Assembly (NCBI GenBank): GCA_947623955.1 | Contig: CANQIP010000013.1 | Location: forward strand, 1 to 39,969 | DNA: 39,969 nucleotides | Direction: 5' to 3' | Source of the DNA: an uncultured Clostridia bacterium | GTDB lineage: Bacteria; Bacillota; Clostridia; UBA1381 | Made by a program: the position numbers and the translations under genes | Shown: in pieces, positions 25,415 to 33,777 of the stretch | Numbering within the stretch: the stretch's first letter is position 1 | Layout: each line of letters opens with the position of its first letter | Notes under the pieces: model-generated | The model's database searches: none | What the model saw: only the letters and a program-made list of their open reading frames with translations | Told to the model about the DNA's origin: nothing

Positions 25415-26560
25415 ATGGAATTTGAGCATAAAATATCAGTGCTCGGCTCAACCGGCTCGATAGGTACTCAGACGCTCGAAATTGCGCGGGAGTACAAGGG
25501 TATACGCGTCGAGGCAATGACGGCAAGGAAAAATATCGCGCTGCTCGAAAAGCAGGTACGCGAGTTTAAGCCGCGCCTTGTATGCGTTACCGACGAGGAA
25601 AAAGCAAAGGAGCTTAAAATAAAGCTTGCGGACACCGATACAAAGGTAGTGTCGGGAGAGGAAGGTCTTGCGGAAACGGCGGCGTCGGGGAACGCTCAGA
25701 CGGTCGTCACGGCTGTTGTGGGAATATCGGGTCTTTTGCCGACAATCGAGGCGATAAAAGCGGGGAAGAACATAGCCCTTGCCAATAAGGAAACGCTCGT
25801 GACGGGCGGACATATAGTAACGCGTCTCGTGCGTGAACACAGCGTAAAGCTGCTGCCGGTCGACAGTGAACACAGCGCGATTTTCCAGTCGCTCGAATGC
25901 TGCCACGACAGGCGCGAAATAAAGCGTATACTGCTTACCGCGTCGGGCGGCCCGTTCTTCGGCAAAAAAAGAGAGGAACTTACAAACGTAACGCCCGCCG
26001 ACGCGTTAAAGCACCCCAACTGGGATATGGGCGCGAAGGTCACTATAGACTCATCCACTCTCGTGAATAAGGGGCTGGAGGTCATGGAGGCGCGGTGGCT
26101 GTTCGGTACGGAGAACATAAAGGTACTCGTACACAGGCAGAGCGTCGTACATTCGGCTGTGGAATTCTGCGATAACGCCGTAATTGCGCAGCTTGGCGTG
26201 CCGGATATGAAACTGCCTATACAGTACGCGCTCACGTACCCGCACCGTCTGCCTATGTGCGGCAACGAACTTGACCTATTTGCGTACCGCGATCTGACGT
26301 TTGAAGAACCCGACACGGAGACGTTTTTCGCTCTTAAACTCGCATACGACGCGATGAAAGCGGGCGGCGTCATGCCGACGGTCTTTAACAGCGCGGACGA
26401 GGCGGCGGTCGATATGTTTATGAAGGGCAGACTTTCTTACCTTGGCATATCGGACGCTATAGCAAACGCGATGAATAAAATTCAAAACATAGAAAATCCC
26501 TCGCTTGACGACATTCTCGAAACGGACAGAGCGGCGAAGGAAATTGTATACAGTATGTAA
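25415..26560 (+). CDS. dxr: 1-deoxy-D-xylulose 5-phosphate reductoisomerase
   Basis: Dxr converts DXP to MEP with NADPH, the committed step of the MEP isoprenoid pathway. The 381-residue protein has the dinucleotide motif GSTGSIGTQ (11-19), ANKETLVTGG, PVDSEHSAIFQ, LTASGGPF and WDMGAKVTIDSSTLVNKGLE, which provide the metal and substrate ligands. I chose ATG 25415 because CGGAG lies 9 bases before it. The ATG at 25388, overlapping cdsA, lacks a ribosome site and adds nine residues not usual for the family. Confidence 0.95.
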   Translation: MEFEHKISVLGSTGSIGTQTLEIAREYKGIRVEAMTARKNIALLEKQVREFKPRLVCVTDEEKAKELKIKLADTDTKVVSGEEGLAETAASGNAQTVVTAVVGISGLLPTIEAIKAGKNIALANKETLVTGGHIVTRLVREHSVKLLPVDSEHSAIFQSLECCHDRREIKRILLTASGGPFFGKKREELTNVTPADALKHPNWDMGAKVTIDSSTLVNKGLEVMEARWLFGTENIKVLVHRQSVVHSAVEFCDNAVIAQLGVPDMKLPIQYALTYPHRLPMCGNELDLFAYRDLTFEEPDTETFFALKLAYDAMKAGGVMPTVFNSADEAAVDMFMKGRLSYLGISDAIANAMNKIQNIENPSLDDILETDRAAKEIVYSM

Positions 26561-26577
26561 ATACGGGAGGCTTTCTT

Positions 26578-27732
26578 GTGGTAACGGCGATTGTATCCGT
26601 CATAATGTTTCTTGTGCTGATTTCGTTTCACGAATTCGGTCATTTTATAGTTGCTAAAGCTTTTAAATTTAAGGTGGACGAATTTTCCGTAGGTGCGGGC
26701 CCGCTGATATTTAAAAAGCAAAAGGGTGAAACGCAGTATTCGCTGCGCCTTCTTCCACTCGGCGGCTACTGTCGGTTTGACGACGATGACGAGGACACGC
26801 AGGACGAGAGATCCTTTGTGAACCAAAAGCCGTGGAAAAGGCTTATCGTGCTTTTGGCGGGCGGCATATTCAACATAATACTCGGATTTATGCTGTTTAT
26901 GCTTATAGTACCCGCTATATCGCCCGTGGCAACAAATGTGGCGCAGTCGGTCGTGCACGGCAGCTACGTCGAGCAAAGCGGCATGATGGCGGGTGACAAA
27001 ATCGTGGCAATAAACGGCAAGGGCGTAAGCTGTTATAACGACATCACGCTCTATACTCAAAATTTCAGAAAAGACGAGTATGCCACAATTAAAGTAAAGC
27101 GCGGAAACGAAACGCACGAGTTTGAATTTAAGCCGACGGAGCAGGTTATAGACCAAACCTATACCGACGACGGCGTAAACGTAAGCGTTAAGGTAAACGG
27201 AACGGAGGACGAAAGCTACTTTGTGCCGTACTCCGAGGATAACCCTAAGGACGAGTCGCTTTTGGGAACGTCGAAAACCATAACGCGGTATATAATAGGC
27301 TTTACGCCGCAGCCGAAGGAAATAAACGCATTTAACGTCTGGGGCGAGGCGTGGAACGAGACGAAATTCGTCGTAAAGCTTGTATACCAGTCGTTCTGGC
27401 AGATAATAACGGGAAAAATCGGCATACACGAGGTGTCGGGACCGGTCGGCATCGTCCGCGAGGTAAACACAGCCGTACACTCGGGCAGCAGCAGTTGGCT
27501 CGACGTTTTAAATCTTGTCGCGCTGCTCACGATAAACCTCGGCATATTCAACCTGCTGCCGATACCCGCGCTCGACGGCGGCAGAATACTGTTCGTGCTG
27601 TGGGAGATGATTACACGCAGACGCGTGCCGCCCGACAAAGAGGGCATAATACACGCTGTGGGAATGGCGCTGTTGCTGCTTTTTGTAATTGTCATATCGT
27701 TTAAGGACGTTATGAGCTTATTCGGAGGTTAA
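26578..27732 (+). CDS. rseP: RIP metalloprotease, site-2 protease family
   Basis: RseP/RasP cuts membrane-embedded substrates such as anti-sigma factors and leftover signal peptides. The 384-residue membrane protein carries the zinc motif HEFGH at 18-22 in the first helix, a hydrophobic segment near 95-120, a periplasm-side PDZ domain with an insert (about 130-270) and the third ligand block NLLPIPALDGGRI near 325. The start is GTG 26578 with GGGAGG 7 bases upstream. The neighbours uppS, cdsA and dxr match the common bacterial gene order. Confidence 0.95.
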   Translation: MVTAIVSVIMFLVLISFHEFGHFIVAKAFKFKVDEFSVGAGPLIFKKQKGETQYSLRLLPLGGYCRFDDDDEDTQDERSFVNQKPWKRLIVLLAGGIFNIILGFMLFMLIVPAISPVATNVAQSVVHGSYVEQSGMMAGDKIVAINGKGVSCYNDITLYTQNFRKDEYATIKVKRGNETHEFEFKPTEQVIDQTYTDDGVNVSVKVNGTEDESYFVPYSEDNPKDESLLGTSKTITRYIIGFTPQPKEINAFNVWGEAWNETKFVVKLVYQSFWQIITGKIGIHEVSGPVGIVREVNTAVHSGSSSWLDVLNLVALLTINLGIFNLLPIPALDGGRILFVLWEMITRRRVPPDKEGIIHAVGMALLLLFVIVISFKDVMSLFGG

Positions 27733-27735
27733 TCA

Positions 27736-28794
27736 ATGAGAAAACAAAAGAGAGCCGTCAACATCGGCGGCGTTAAAATAGGCGGCGATAACCCCGTCGC
27801 GATACAGTCCATGTGCAACACCGATACGCGCGACGTGAGAGCGACCGTAAATCAGATAGCGGAACTTGAAAATGCGGGCTGTGAGATTATACGCGTCGCC
27901 GTGCCGGATATGGAGGCGGCGAGGGCGGTTAAGGAAATAAAAAGTCAAATTCAAATACCGCTTGTAGTCGATATACACTTTGACTACCGTCTCGCGCTCG
28001 AATGTATGAAAAACGGCGCGGATAAGGTCAGAATAAACCCCGGCAATATCGGTGACCGCGACAGAGTTCGGCAGGTCGTGGAGATGGCAAAGGAACGCGC
28101 CGTGCCGATACGCATCGGCGTAAACGGCGGCTCGCTCGAAAAAAATCTGCTCGAAAAGCACGGCGGCGTTACCGCCCGCGCGCTTGTCGAGAGCGCTATG
28201 GGTCACGTCCGTATTTTGGACGAGCTTGATTTTCACAACGTAGTAGTGTCCATAAAGGTTTCCGACGTGCCGAAAATGCTTGAGGCGTACAGGCTGTTTG
28301 ACGAGATGACGGACATACCGTTACATATAGGCGTTACCGAGGCGGGAACGCTCCGTTCCGGCACGATTAAGTCGGCTGTCGGTATAGGTGCGTTACTGGC
28401 TGAAGGCATAGGCGACACAATGCGCGTCTCTCTCACCGCCGACCCCGTAGAAGAAGTGTACGCCGCCTACGATATACAGAAGGTACTCGGCTTGCGCAGA
28501 ACAAACGCGGAGATCATTTCCTGTCCGACGTGCGGAAGAACGCAGATCGACCTCATACCGATAGCGAACGAGGTTGAAAAGCGCACGAGAAATCTTAAAA
28601 AACCGCTTAAAATAGCCGTTATGGGCTGCGCGGTAAACGGGCCCGGAGAGGCTCGCGAGGCTGATATAGGGATTGCCGGAGGCAGGGGAGAAGGACTTAT
28701 ATTTCGCAAGGGCGAGATTATAAGAAAAGTACCCGAGGATAAAATTGTGGACGAGCTTATGTCCGAAATTAAAAAGTTGGAGGAAACGTTATGA
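27736..28794 (+). CDS. ispG: 4-hydroxy-3-methylbut-2-enyl diphosphate synthase
   Basis: IspG performs the penultimate MEP-pathway step, reducing MEcPP to HMBPP with a [4Fe-4S] cluster. The 352-residue protein starts with a TIM barrel ([14 protein letters not shown]). It ends with the cluster domain, whose ligands are C263 and C266 in CPTCGRTQ, C298 in [10 protein letters not shown], and E305. It lies 3 bases after rseP and overlaps aroQ by 4 bases. Together with dxr it places two of the seven MEP genes in this operon. Confidence 0.96.
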   Translation: MRKQKRAVNIGGVKIGGDNPVAIQSMCNTDTRDVRATVNQIAELENAGCEIIRVAVPDMEAARAVKEIKSQIQIPLVVDIHFDYRLALECMKNGADKVRINPGNIGDRDRVRQVVEMAKERAVPIRIGVNGGSLEKNLLEKHGGVTARALVESAMGHVRILDELDFHNVVVSIKVSDVPKMLEAYRLFDEMTDIPLHIGVTEAGTLRSGTIKSAVGIGALLAEGIGDTMRVSLTADPVEEVYAAYDIQKVLGLRRTNAEIISCPTCGRTQIDLIPIANEVEKRTRNLKKPLKIAVMGCAVNGPGEAREADIGIAGGRGEGLIFRKGEIIRKVPEDKIVDELMSEIKKLEETL

Positions 28795-29222
28795 AAAAGT
28801 ATCTTGTAATAAACGGAGTAAATTTAAATATGCTCGGTGTGCGCGAACCCGATGTTTACGGAAAAAACACGCTCGGCGATCTTGAAACGCTCGTATCGGA
28901 AAAGGCGAAAAAACTCGGCGTGGAGGTTGACTTTTACCAAAGCAATTTCGAGGGAGAAATAGTCGAGAAAATACACTCGGCTCTCGGCGTGTACGACGGT
29001 ATAATAATGAACCCCGGCGCGCACACCCACTATTCCTACGCGATACGAGACGCGCTCGGCTCGGTTAAGATCCCTACTGTCGAGGTGCATATCTCAAACA
29101 TACACAAGCGCGAGGAATTTCGTCACACGAGCGTGACCGTTCCCGAATGTGACGGTCAGATTTGCGGTCTCGGTTTCAAGGGATATGTGCTTGCGCTCGA
29201 ATATCTTGCGGGTAAGGAATGA
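28791..29222 (+). CDS. aroQ: 3-dehydroquinate dehydratase, type II
   Basis: AroQ makes 3-dehydroshikimate for aromatic amino acids. The 143-residue protein has [17 protein letters not shown] with catalytic-loop R18 and Y23, [20 protein letters not shown]100 in EVHISN and R111 in EFRHTS. It is a complete type II enzyme. ATGA overlaps at both ends show translational coupling with ispG and the peptidase gene. Confidence 0.96.
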   Translation: MKKYLVINGVNLNMLGVREPDVYGKNTLGDLETLVSEKAKKLGVEVDFYQSNFEGEIVEKIHSALGVYDGIIMNPGAHTHYSYAIRDALGSVKIPTVEVHISNIHKREEFRHTSVTVPECDGQICGLGFKGYVLALEYLAGKE

Positions 29223-30280
29223 TGAAGGTGAACAAGAGAGTTGACAGACTGTGCGAAAAGCTGTACGATAACGAGGCCGCGCTTATATCGAGTTACCCGA
29301 ATATATTTTACTACAGCGGTTTTACATCGGGCGACGCGTACCTTTTAATATCGCACGACTCGCGCTTTATAATAACCGACTCGCGTTATACAATACAGGC
29401 GCGTGAACAGACCGAAGGTTTCGAGATAATAGATATAAAGGACGGGTTTGAAAAGATTTTTTCAAAAATTTCCGCAAACTATATAGGTTACGAGTCCGAG
29501 CATATGTGCGTGAGCGAGCATAAGCGTCTGAAGACCAAGCTTGCAAATCATCAGGCGCTTGTGGAAAAACAGAAGGTTATAGACGAGGCGCGCAGAGTAA
29601 AGGACAGCGAAGAAATACGGCGTATCGCCGAGGCGGAACGTATAGGAGACGAGGCGTTTGCGCACGTTCTCGGCATGATACGCGCGGGTGCGGTTGAGCG
29701 CGATATAGCGCGTGAACTCGAATTTTTTATGAAAACGAACGGCGCGTCGGCGCTGTCGTTTGATACGATTGTCGCGTCGGGCGTGAGGAGCGCGATGCCG
29801 CACGGCGTTGCGAGCGGCAAGACGATTGAAAAGGGCGACCTCGTGACGCTCGATTTCGGCTGCGTTTTTGAGGGCTACTGCTCCGATATGACGCGGACGG
29901 TCGTCGTCGGCAAGGCAAACGACCGCCAAAGAGAGATATACGACGTTGTGCTTAAAGCGCAGACAGCCGCGATCGACGCGGCATGTGCGGGCGCAATCTG
30001 CAGCGACGTGGACAAGGCTGCGCGCGACATTATCGCGGACGCGGGTTACGGTAATAATTTCGGTCACGGTCTCGGTCACAGCGTGGGCATAGAAATACAT
30101 GAAAGTCCTTCGTTTGCGCCTCGGTGCAATGCAAAGCTCGAAAACGGTAATGTAATAACCGTTGAGCCGGGCATATATGTAGATGGTTTCGGGGGAGTAA
30201 GAATAGAGGATCTTATCGCCATAGAGGACGGTAAGGCTCATAATCTTACCCACTCTCCGAAGGAACTGATAGAACTTTAG
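29219..30280 (+). CDS. M24 family metallopeptidase (Xaa-Pro aminopeptidase-like)
   Basis: The 353-residue cytosolic enzyme probably removes N-terminal residues ahead of proline. An N-terminal creatinase-like domain (about 1-130) is followed by the pita-bread catalytic domain with all five metal ligands: D212 and D223 (LDFGCVFEGYCSDMTRT), H287 (GHGLGHSVG), E316 (VEPGIY) and E330 (RIEDL). It overlaps aroQ by 4 bases, and two consecutive ATGs (29219 and 29222) leave the exact start open by one codon. It closes the operon. An elongation factor P gene often follows such peptidases, but here a terminator does. Confidence 0.93.
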   Translation: MMKVNKRVDRLCEKLYDNEAALISSYPNIFYYSGFTSGDAYLLISHDSRFIITDSRYTIQAREQTEGFEIIDIKDGFEKIFSKISANYIGYESEHMCVSEHKRLKTKLANHQALVEKQKVIDEARRVKDSEEIRRIAEAERIGDEAFAHVLGMIRAGAVERDIARELEFFMKTNGASALSFDTIVASGVRSAMPHGVASGKTIEKGDLVTLDFGCVFEGYCSDMTRTVVVGKANDRQREIYDVVLKAQTAAIDAACAGAICSDVDKAARDIIADAGYGNNFGHGLGHSVGIEIHESPSFAPRCNAKLENGNVITVEPGIYVDGFGGVRIEDLIAIEDGKAHNLTHSPKELIEL

Positions 30281-30302
30281 ACCGCGGACGCGGTCTTTTT
30301 TT
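30279..30302 (+). terminator. Terminator of the pyrH-pepP operon
   Basis: AGACCGC (30279-30285) pairs with GCGGTCT (30290-30296) around GGAC, followed by TTTTTT. The last T's overlap the stop codon of the convergent spoIVB gene. The minus strand lacks a U tract, so termination of spoIVB is not explained by this stem. Confidence 0.9.
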
Positions 30303-31287
30303 ACGCCGCGTTTCGCTGCGCGTCAATCATGCTTTCGGCAAGCGTGCCGTAGCCCTTTGACGGGCTGTTTATAAAAACGTGCGTAACCGCGCCGACGAGC
30401 TTGCCGTCCTGAATAATCGGCGAGCCACTCATACCCTGCACAATACCGCCCGCGCTGTCGAGAAGTCTCCTGTCGGTCACTTCGACGACAAGGCTTTTAT
30501 CCGCGCTGTCTGTGATTTTCTTAATTTGAATAGAGTAGTTTTCACATTTGCTGCCGAACATATCGGACATGATATAAGCGTCGCCCGTGTGAACCTCATT
30601 TCTCGCGGCAACCGGCAGCGTTTCACCGCCGGAAAAGAAACCACTCTCCGACGCTTCGCCGAAAATACCCTCGCCGGTGTTGGCGTTTACGTCACCCAGA
30701 ACCATGTCGCCGAAGGACGCGTTTATTTCACCCGGGAAACCGCGCTTGCTTTTTGTTACGGAAACAATGCTGCAATCGAGTATAATTCCCGATTTTAAGG
30801 ATAAAATATCTCCTGTATCAACATCATTTACAGAATGACCGAGCGCGGCGAAAGTTTTGCTTTGAGGGTCGTAATACGTCACCGTTCCGACGCCGGCGCA
30901 ACTGTCGCGAACCCAAAGCCCGAGACGGTAAACGCCGTCGTTATCGGGCGTCGGGCAGACGTTAACCGTAAAAGGATGTCCGTCTCGCTCCATGTCGAGA
31001 CTGAAACCCTCGGGATGCTCGTTTACAAACCTCGCAAATTCCTCCGACGAGGAAACGCCGCCGCCATTTATGCCGATTATTCTGTCGTTTACGCAAACGC
31101 CCGCCTCTTTGGCGGCGCACCGACCGTCAATCTCATTAAGACCGATTACGAGAAGTCCGTCGGTGTAGATTTGTATTCCCGCTGTTCTGCCCATAGGCAC
31201 GACGCGCATTTCCTCTGCGTATACGCACGGGCAGCACAGCGAGCAAATCATAAAAAACAATAAAAATTTTGAAGATTTTTTTGTCAA
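30301..31287 (-). CDS. spoIVB: SpoIVB-type sporulation signalling serine protease (S55)
   Basis: SpoIVB is secreted from the forespore and triggers pro-sigma-K processing. The 328-residue protein has an N-terminal hydrophobic segment (about 8-24), a PDZ domain (about 35-125) and the S55 protease domain. The catalytic triad is readable as H151 (LGHSVNDVDTG), D272 (VTDRRLL) and S287 (GIVQGMSGSP). The D-to-S spacing of 15 matches my memory of B. subtilis. GYGTLAESM lies near the end. It is about 100 residues shorter than the B. subtilis protein, mainly at the N-terminus. The start is TTG 31287 with GGTGG upstream. No sigma-G-type promoter stood out. Confidence 0.92.
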   Translation of the reverse strand: MTKKSSKFLLFFMICSLCCPCVYAEEMRVVPMGRTAGIQIYTDGLLVIGLNEIDGRCAAKEAGVCVNDRIIGINGGGVSSSEEFARFVNEHPEGFSLDMERDGHPFTVNVCPTPDNDGVYRLGLWVRDSCAGVGTVTYYDPQSKTFAALGHSVNDVDTGDILSLKSGIILDCSIVSVTKSKRGFPGEINASFGDMVLGDVNANTGEGIFGEASESGFFSGGETLPVAARNEVHTGDAYIMSDMFGSKCENYSIQIKKITDSADKSLVVEVTDRRLLDSAGGIVQGMSGSPIIQDGKLVGAVTHVFINSPSKGYGTLAESMIDAQRNAA

Positions 31288-31395
31288 ACGCTTTCACCAC
31301 CTTTCACTCATTTAAACTTGCCGAAAAGACGTATTGGTATACGGCAAAAGATATTGCAGAACTGGCTTTAATTTTTTTGACCGCGCTATAACGCA

Positions 31396-31417
31396 ATATG
31401 CGCCGATTTCGGCATAT
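31396..31417. other. Dyad upstream of the pcrA promoters
   Basis: ATATG (31396-31400) and CATAT (31413-31417) plus CCGA (31403-31406) and TCGG (31409-31412) form an interrupted inverted repeat just upstream of the pcrA -35 elements. A second dyad, TTGCCG...CGGCAA with an inner GTAT-TGGT-ATAC, lies about 60 bases further upstream. These could be protein sites for spoIVB or pcrA. Neither resembles a LexA box. The rest of 31288-31550 holds the pcrA promoters and leader hairpin. Confidence 0.3.
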
Positions 31418-31435
31418 ACGCCGTTTTGTCTAATT

Positions 31436-31469
31436 TTGACTTGCAAATTATGTTTTCGTATGATAAAAT
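31436..31469 (+). promoter_or_regulatory. Two overlapping sigma-A promoters of pcrA
   Basis: TTGACT (31436-31441) with 17 bases to TATGAT (31459-31464), and TTGCAA (31441-31446) with 17 bases to TAAAAT (31464-31469), are two complete promoters offset by 5 bases. The second also has an extended -10 TGA. The start sites would lie near 31471 and 31476. Confidence 0.8.
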
Positions 31470-31488
31470 ACAATGTGTGAAAAATCGT

Positions 31489-31508
31489 CCGTCCGCAGAC
31501 GCGGGCGG
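31489..31508 (+). other. Leader hairpin before pcrA
   Basis: CCGTCCGC (31489-31496) pairs with GCGGGCGG (31501-31508), 8 pairs with one U-G, around AGAC. It sits within the first 20-40 bases of the pcrA transcript. No U tract follows, so it is more likely an RNA-stability stem than a terminator. Confidence 0.4.
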
Positions 31509-31550
31509 ATATTTAAATTAGTATAAATTACCTTTACGGGAGAAAATATC

Positions 31551-33755
31551 ATGTATAAGGCTCTTGACAAATTGAACGACAGACAAAGAGAGGCGGTTCT
31601 TGCGACAGAGGGACCGGTTCTTGTGCTCGCGGGCGCGGGCAGCGGTAAAACGACGGTGCTTGTGAACAGAATTGCTTATATGATTTCGGAGAAGAAAATA
31701 AATCCGTGGAACATTCTTGCCATTACGTTCACGAACAAGGCTGCGAACGAGATGAAAACGCGTATAGAGAGACTTCTCGGCGACGAGGCGGCTGATATTT
31801 GGGCGGGAACGTTCCATTCCGTGTGCGCGAAAATATTAAGGAGCTGTATCGATTTCCTCGGCTACGGACGCGACTTCCTCATATACGACACAGCCGACTC
31901 GCGCACCGTTTTAAAGGAGTGTATGCGCGAGCTCAATATTGACGAAAAAAGTTTCCCGCCGCGCAACGTGCTGTCCATAATCAGTAACGCAAAAAATGAC
32001 CTCATGGATCCCGCGACATTTGAGAACACGTACCGCAGCGATTACAGAATGAGCATTATTGCTAAAATTTACTATCGCTATCAGACAAAGCTTTACAACA
32101 ACAACGCGGTCGATTTTGACGATATAATATTCTGCACGGTCAAAATTTTAAGCGAAAATCCTGACGTGCTGATGCGTTATCAGAGCCGTTTCCGCTACAT
32201 ACTCGTGGACGAGTACCAGGACACGAACAACTCTCAGTATATGCTTATAAACCTGCTCGCGCAGGGCAGCCGCAATCTTTGCGTGGTCGGCGACGACGAC
32301 CAGAGTATATACAAATTTCGCGGCGCGAATATAGGAAATATTCTGAATTTCGAGGATGATTTTCCCGATATGAAAAAAATCACGCTCGACCGCAACTACC
32401 GTTCCACGCAAAATATTCTCGACGCCGCGAACGCCGTAATCGCGCATAACCGCGGAAGGCTCGGCAAGGAGCTTTGGACGGCGAAGGGCGAAGGCGGCAA
32501 GGTGATAACATTCACGGGCGCGAACGAGTATGACGAGGCTCGTTACGTAGCGAACGAGGTAAAAAAATATTACGAGGAAAACGGCGTGTTCGGCGACTGC
32601 GCCGTGCTTTTCCGAACAAACGCCCAGTCGCGTGTTATAGAAGAAGTTATGATGCGCGAGCATATCCCGTATAAGGTGCTGTCGGGACTGCGGTTCTACG
32701 AGCGCAAGGAAATCAAGGACATTATCGCGTACCTGCGCTTTATCCACAACCCGAAAGACGATGTTAGCCTTGCGCGTATAATAAACGAGCCTAAGCGCAA
32801 GATAGGCAACGCGACGCTCGACAGAGCGCGTGAAATTGCACTTGCAAACGAACTGCCGCTTTACGAGGTTGTGTCTCACGCCGACAATTACCCCGAATTT
32901 AAAACAGCCACAAAAAAACTGCTTGACTTTTCGGAAATGATAGAGTCGCTCCGTAAAATAAAGGACGCGGTTCCCCTTCATGAGCTTACGGAGAGGGTTT
33001 TAAACGACACGGGATATATGCCCGCGCTCGTTTTGGAGAACACTACGGAGAGCAAAACGAGAATTGAAAACCTCGGCGAGTTTATGTCGGTTATAGCGGA
33101 GTTTGAAAAGGAAAGCGAGGAGGCGACGCTCGCCGAATTTCTTGAGGGTATTTCGCTTATAAGCGATCTCGACAACTACGACGAAAACGAGGACGCTGTT
33201 GTGCTTATGACGATACACAGTGCGAAAGGTCTTGAATTCCCCGTCGTTTTCCTTACGGGTATGGAGGAAGGACTTTTCCCCGGTATACGCTCGATAAACA
33301 GCGAGGACGACATAGAGGAGGAACGCCGTCTTTGCTATGTCGCGATAACGCGCGCAAAAGACACGCTCCACATCACAAAGGCGATAAGGCGAACAGTACA
33401 CGGCAAAACAAATATAGAGCTGCCGTCGAGATTTTTCGAGGAGATACCGACCGAGTACCTCGATGACAGAACGAAGATATTTCCGCAATTCGCCGAGGCT
33501 GTTCGTGCGTCGGGTTTTGGCGATATTGTGACGACAAACAGAAACAGGTACTTAAAATCGGAGAAGAAATCGGTTTCGGCTGCCGAATTTTTGTCGTTCA
33601 AAGAGGGCGACACAGTTGAACATCGTTCATTCGGGCGCGGTACGGTGCTTAAAGCCACGCCCGCGGGTAACGACTGCATACTTGAAATAGATTTTGAGAG
33701 CGTCGGATTTAAAAGGCTTATGGCTGCGTTTGCAAAGCTAAAAAAGGTGAAATAA
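31551..33755 (+). CDS. pcrA: ATP-dependent DNA helicase PcrA/UvrD
   Basis: The 734-residue superfamily 1A helicase unwinds DNA 3' to 5' in repair and clears stalled or conflicting complexes. It starts with the Q motif (LNDRQREAV), then Walker A GAGSGKT (28-34), ITFTNKAANEMK, VDEYQDTN (motif II), GDDDQSIYKFRGA (motif III), LDRNYRST (motif IV), MTIHSAKGLEF (motif V) and VAITRAKDTL (motif VI). The C-terminal Tudor-like domain (KEGDTVEHRSFGRGTV) is the PcrA-type RNA polymerase contact. GGGAG precedes the ATG by 8 bases. A MATE gene follows after 22 bases. Confidence 0.96.
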   Translation: MYKALDKLNDRQREAVLATEGPVLVLAGAGSGKTTVLVNRIAYMISEKKINPWNILAITFTNKAANEMKTRIERLLGDEAADIWAGTFHSVCAKILRSCIDFLGYGRDFLIYDTADSRTVLKECMRELNIDEKSFPPRNVLSIISNAKNDLMDPATFENTYRSDYRMSIIAKIYYRYQTKLYNNNAVDFDDIIFCTVKILSENPDVLMRYQSRFRYILVDEYQDTNNSQYMLINLLAQGSRNLCVVGDDDQSIYKFRGANIGNILNFEDDFPDMKKITLDRNYRSTQNILDAANAVIAHNRGRLGKELWTAKGEGGKVITFTGANEYDEARYVANEVKKYYEENGVFGDCAVLFRTNAQSRVIEEVMMREHIPYKVLSGLRFYERKEIKDIIAYLRFIHNPKDDVSLARIINEPKRKIGNATLDRAREIALANELPLYEVVSHADNYPEFKTATKKLLDFSEMIESLRKIKDAVPLHELTERVLNDTGYMPALVLENTTESKTRIENLGEFMSVIAEFEKESEEATLAEFLEGISLISDLDNYDENEDAVVLMTIHSAKGLEFPVVFLTGMEEGLFPGIRSINSEDDIEEERRLCYVAITRAKDTLHITKAIRRTVHGKTNIELPSRFFEEIPTEYLDDRTKIFPQFAEAVRASGFGDIVTTNRNRYLKSEKKSVSAAEFLSFKEGDTVEHRSFGRGTVLKATPAGNDCILEIDFESVGFKRLMAAFAKLKKVK

Positions 33756-33777
33756 CACATTTACGGAAGTGATTTAA

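Noticed and set aside
31288-31435. LexA (SOS) box controlling pcrA
   Set aside because: No GAAC-4-GTTC-type site was found. The dyads present (ATATG...CATAT and TTGCCG...CGGCAA) do not fit the Firmicutes motif.
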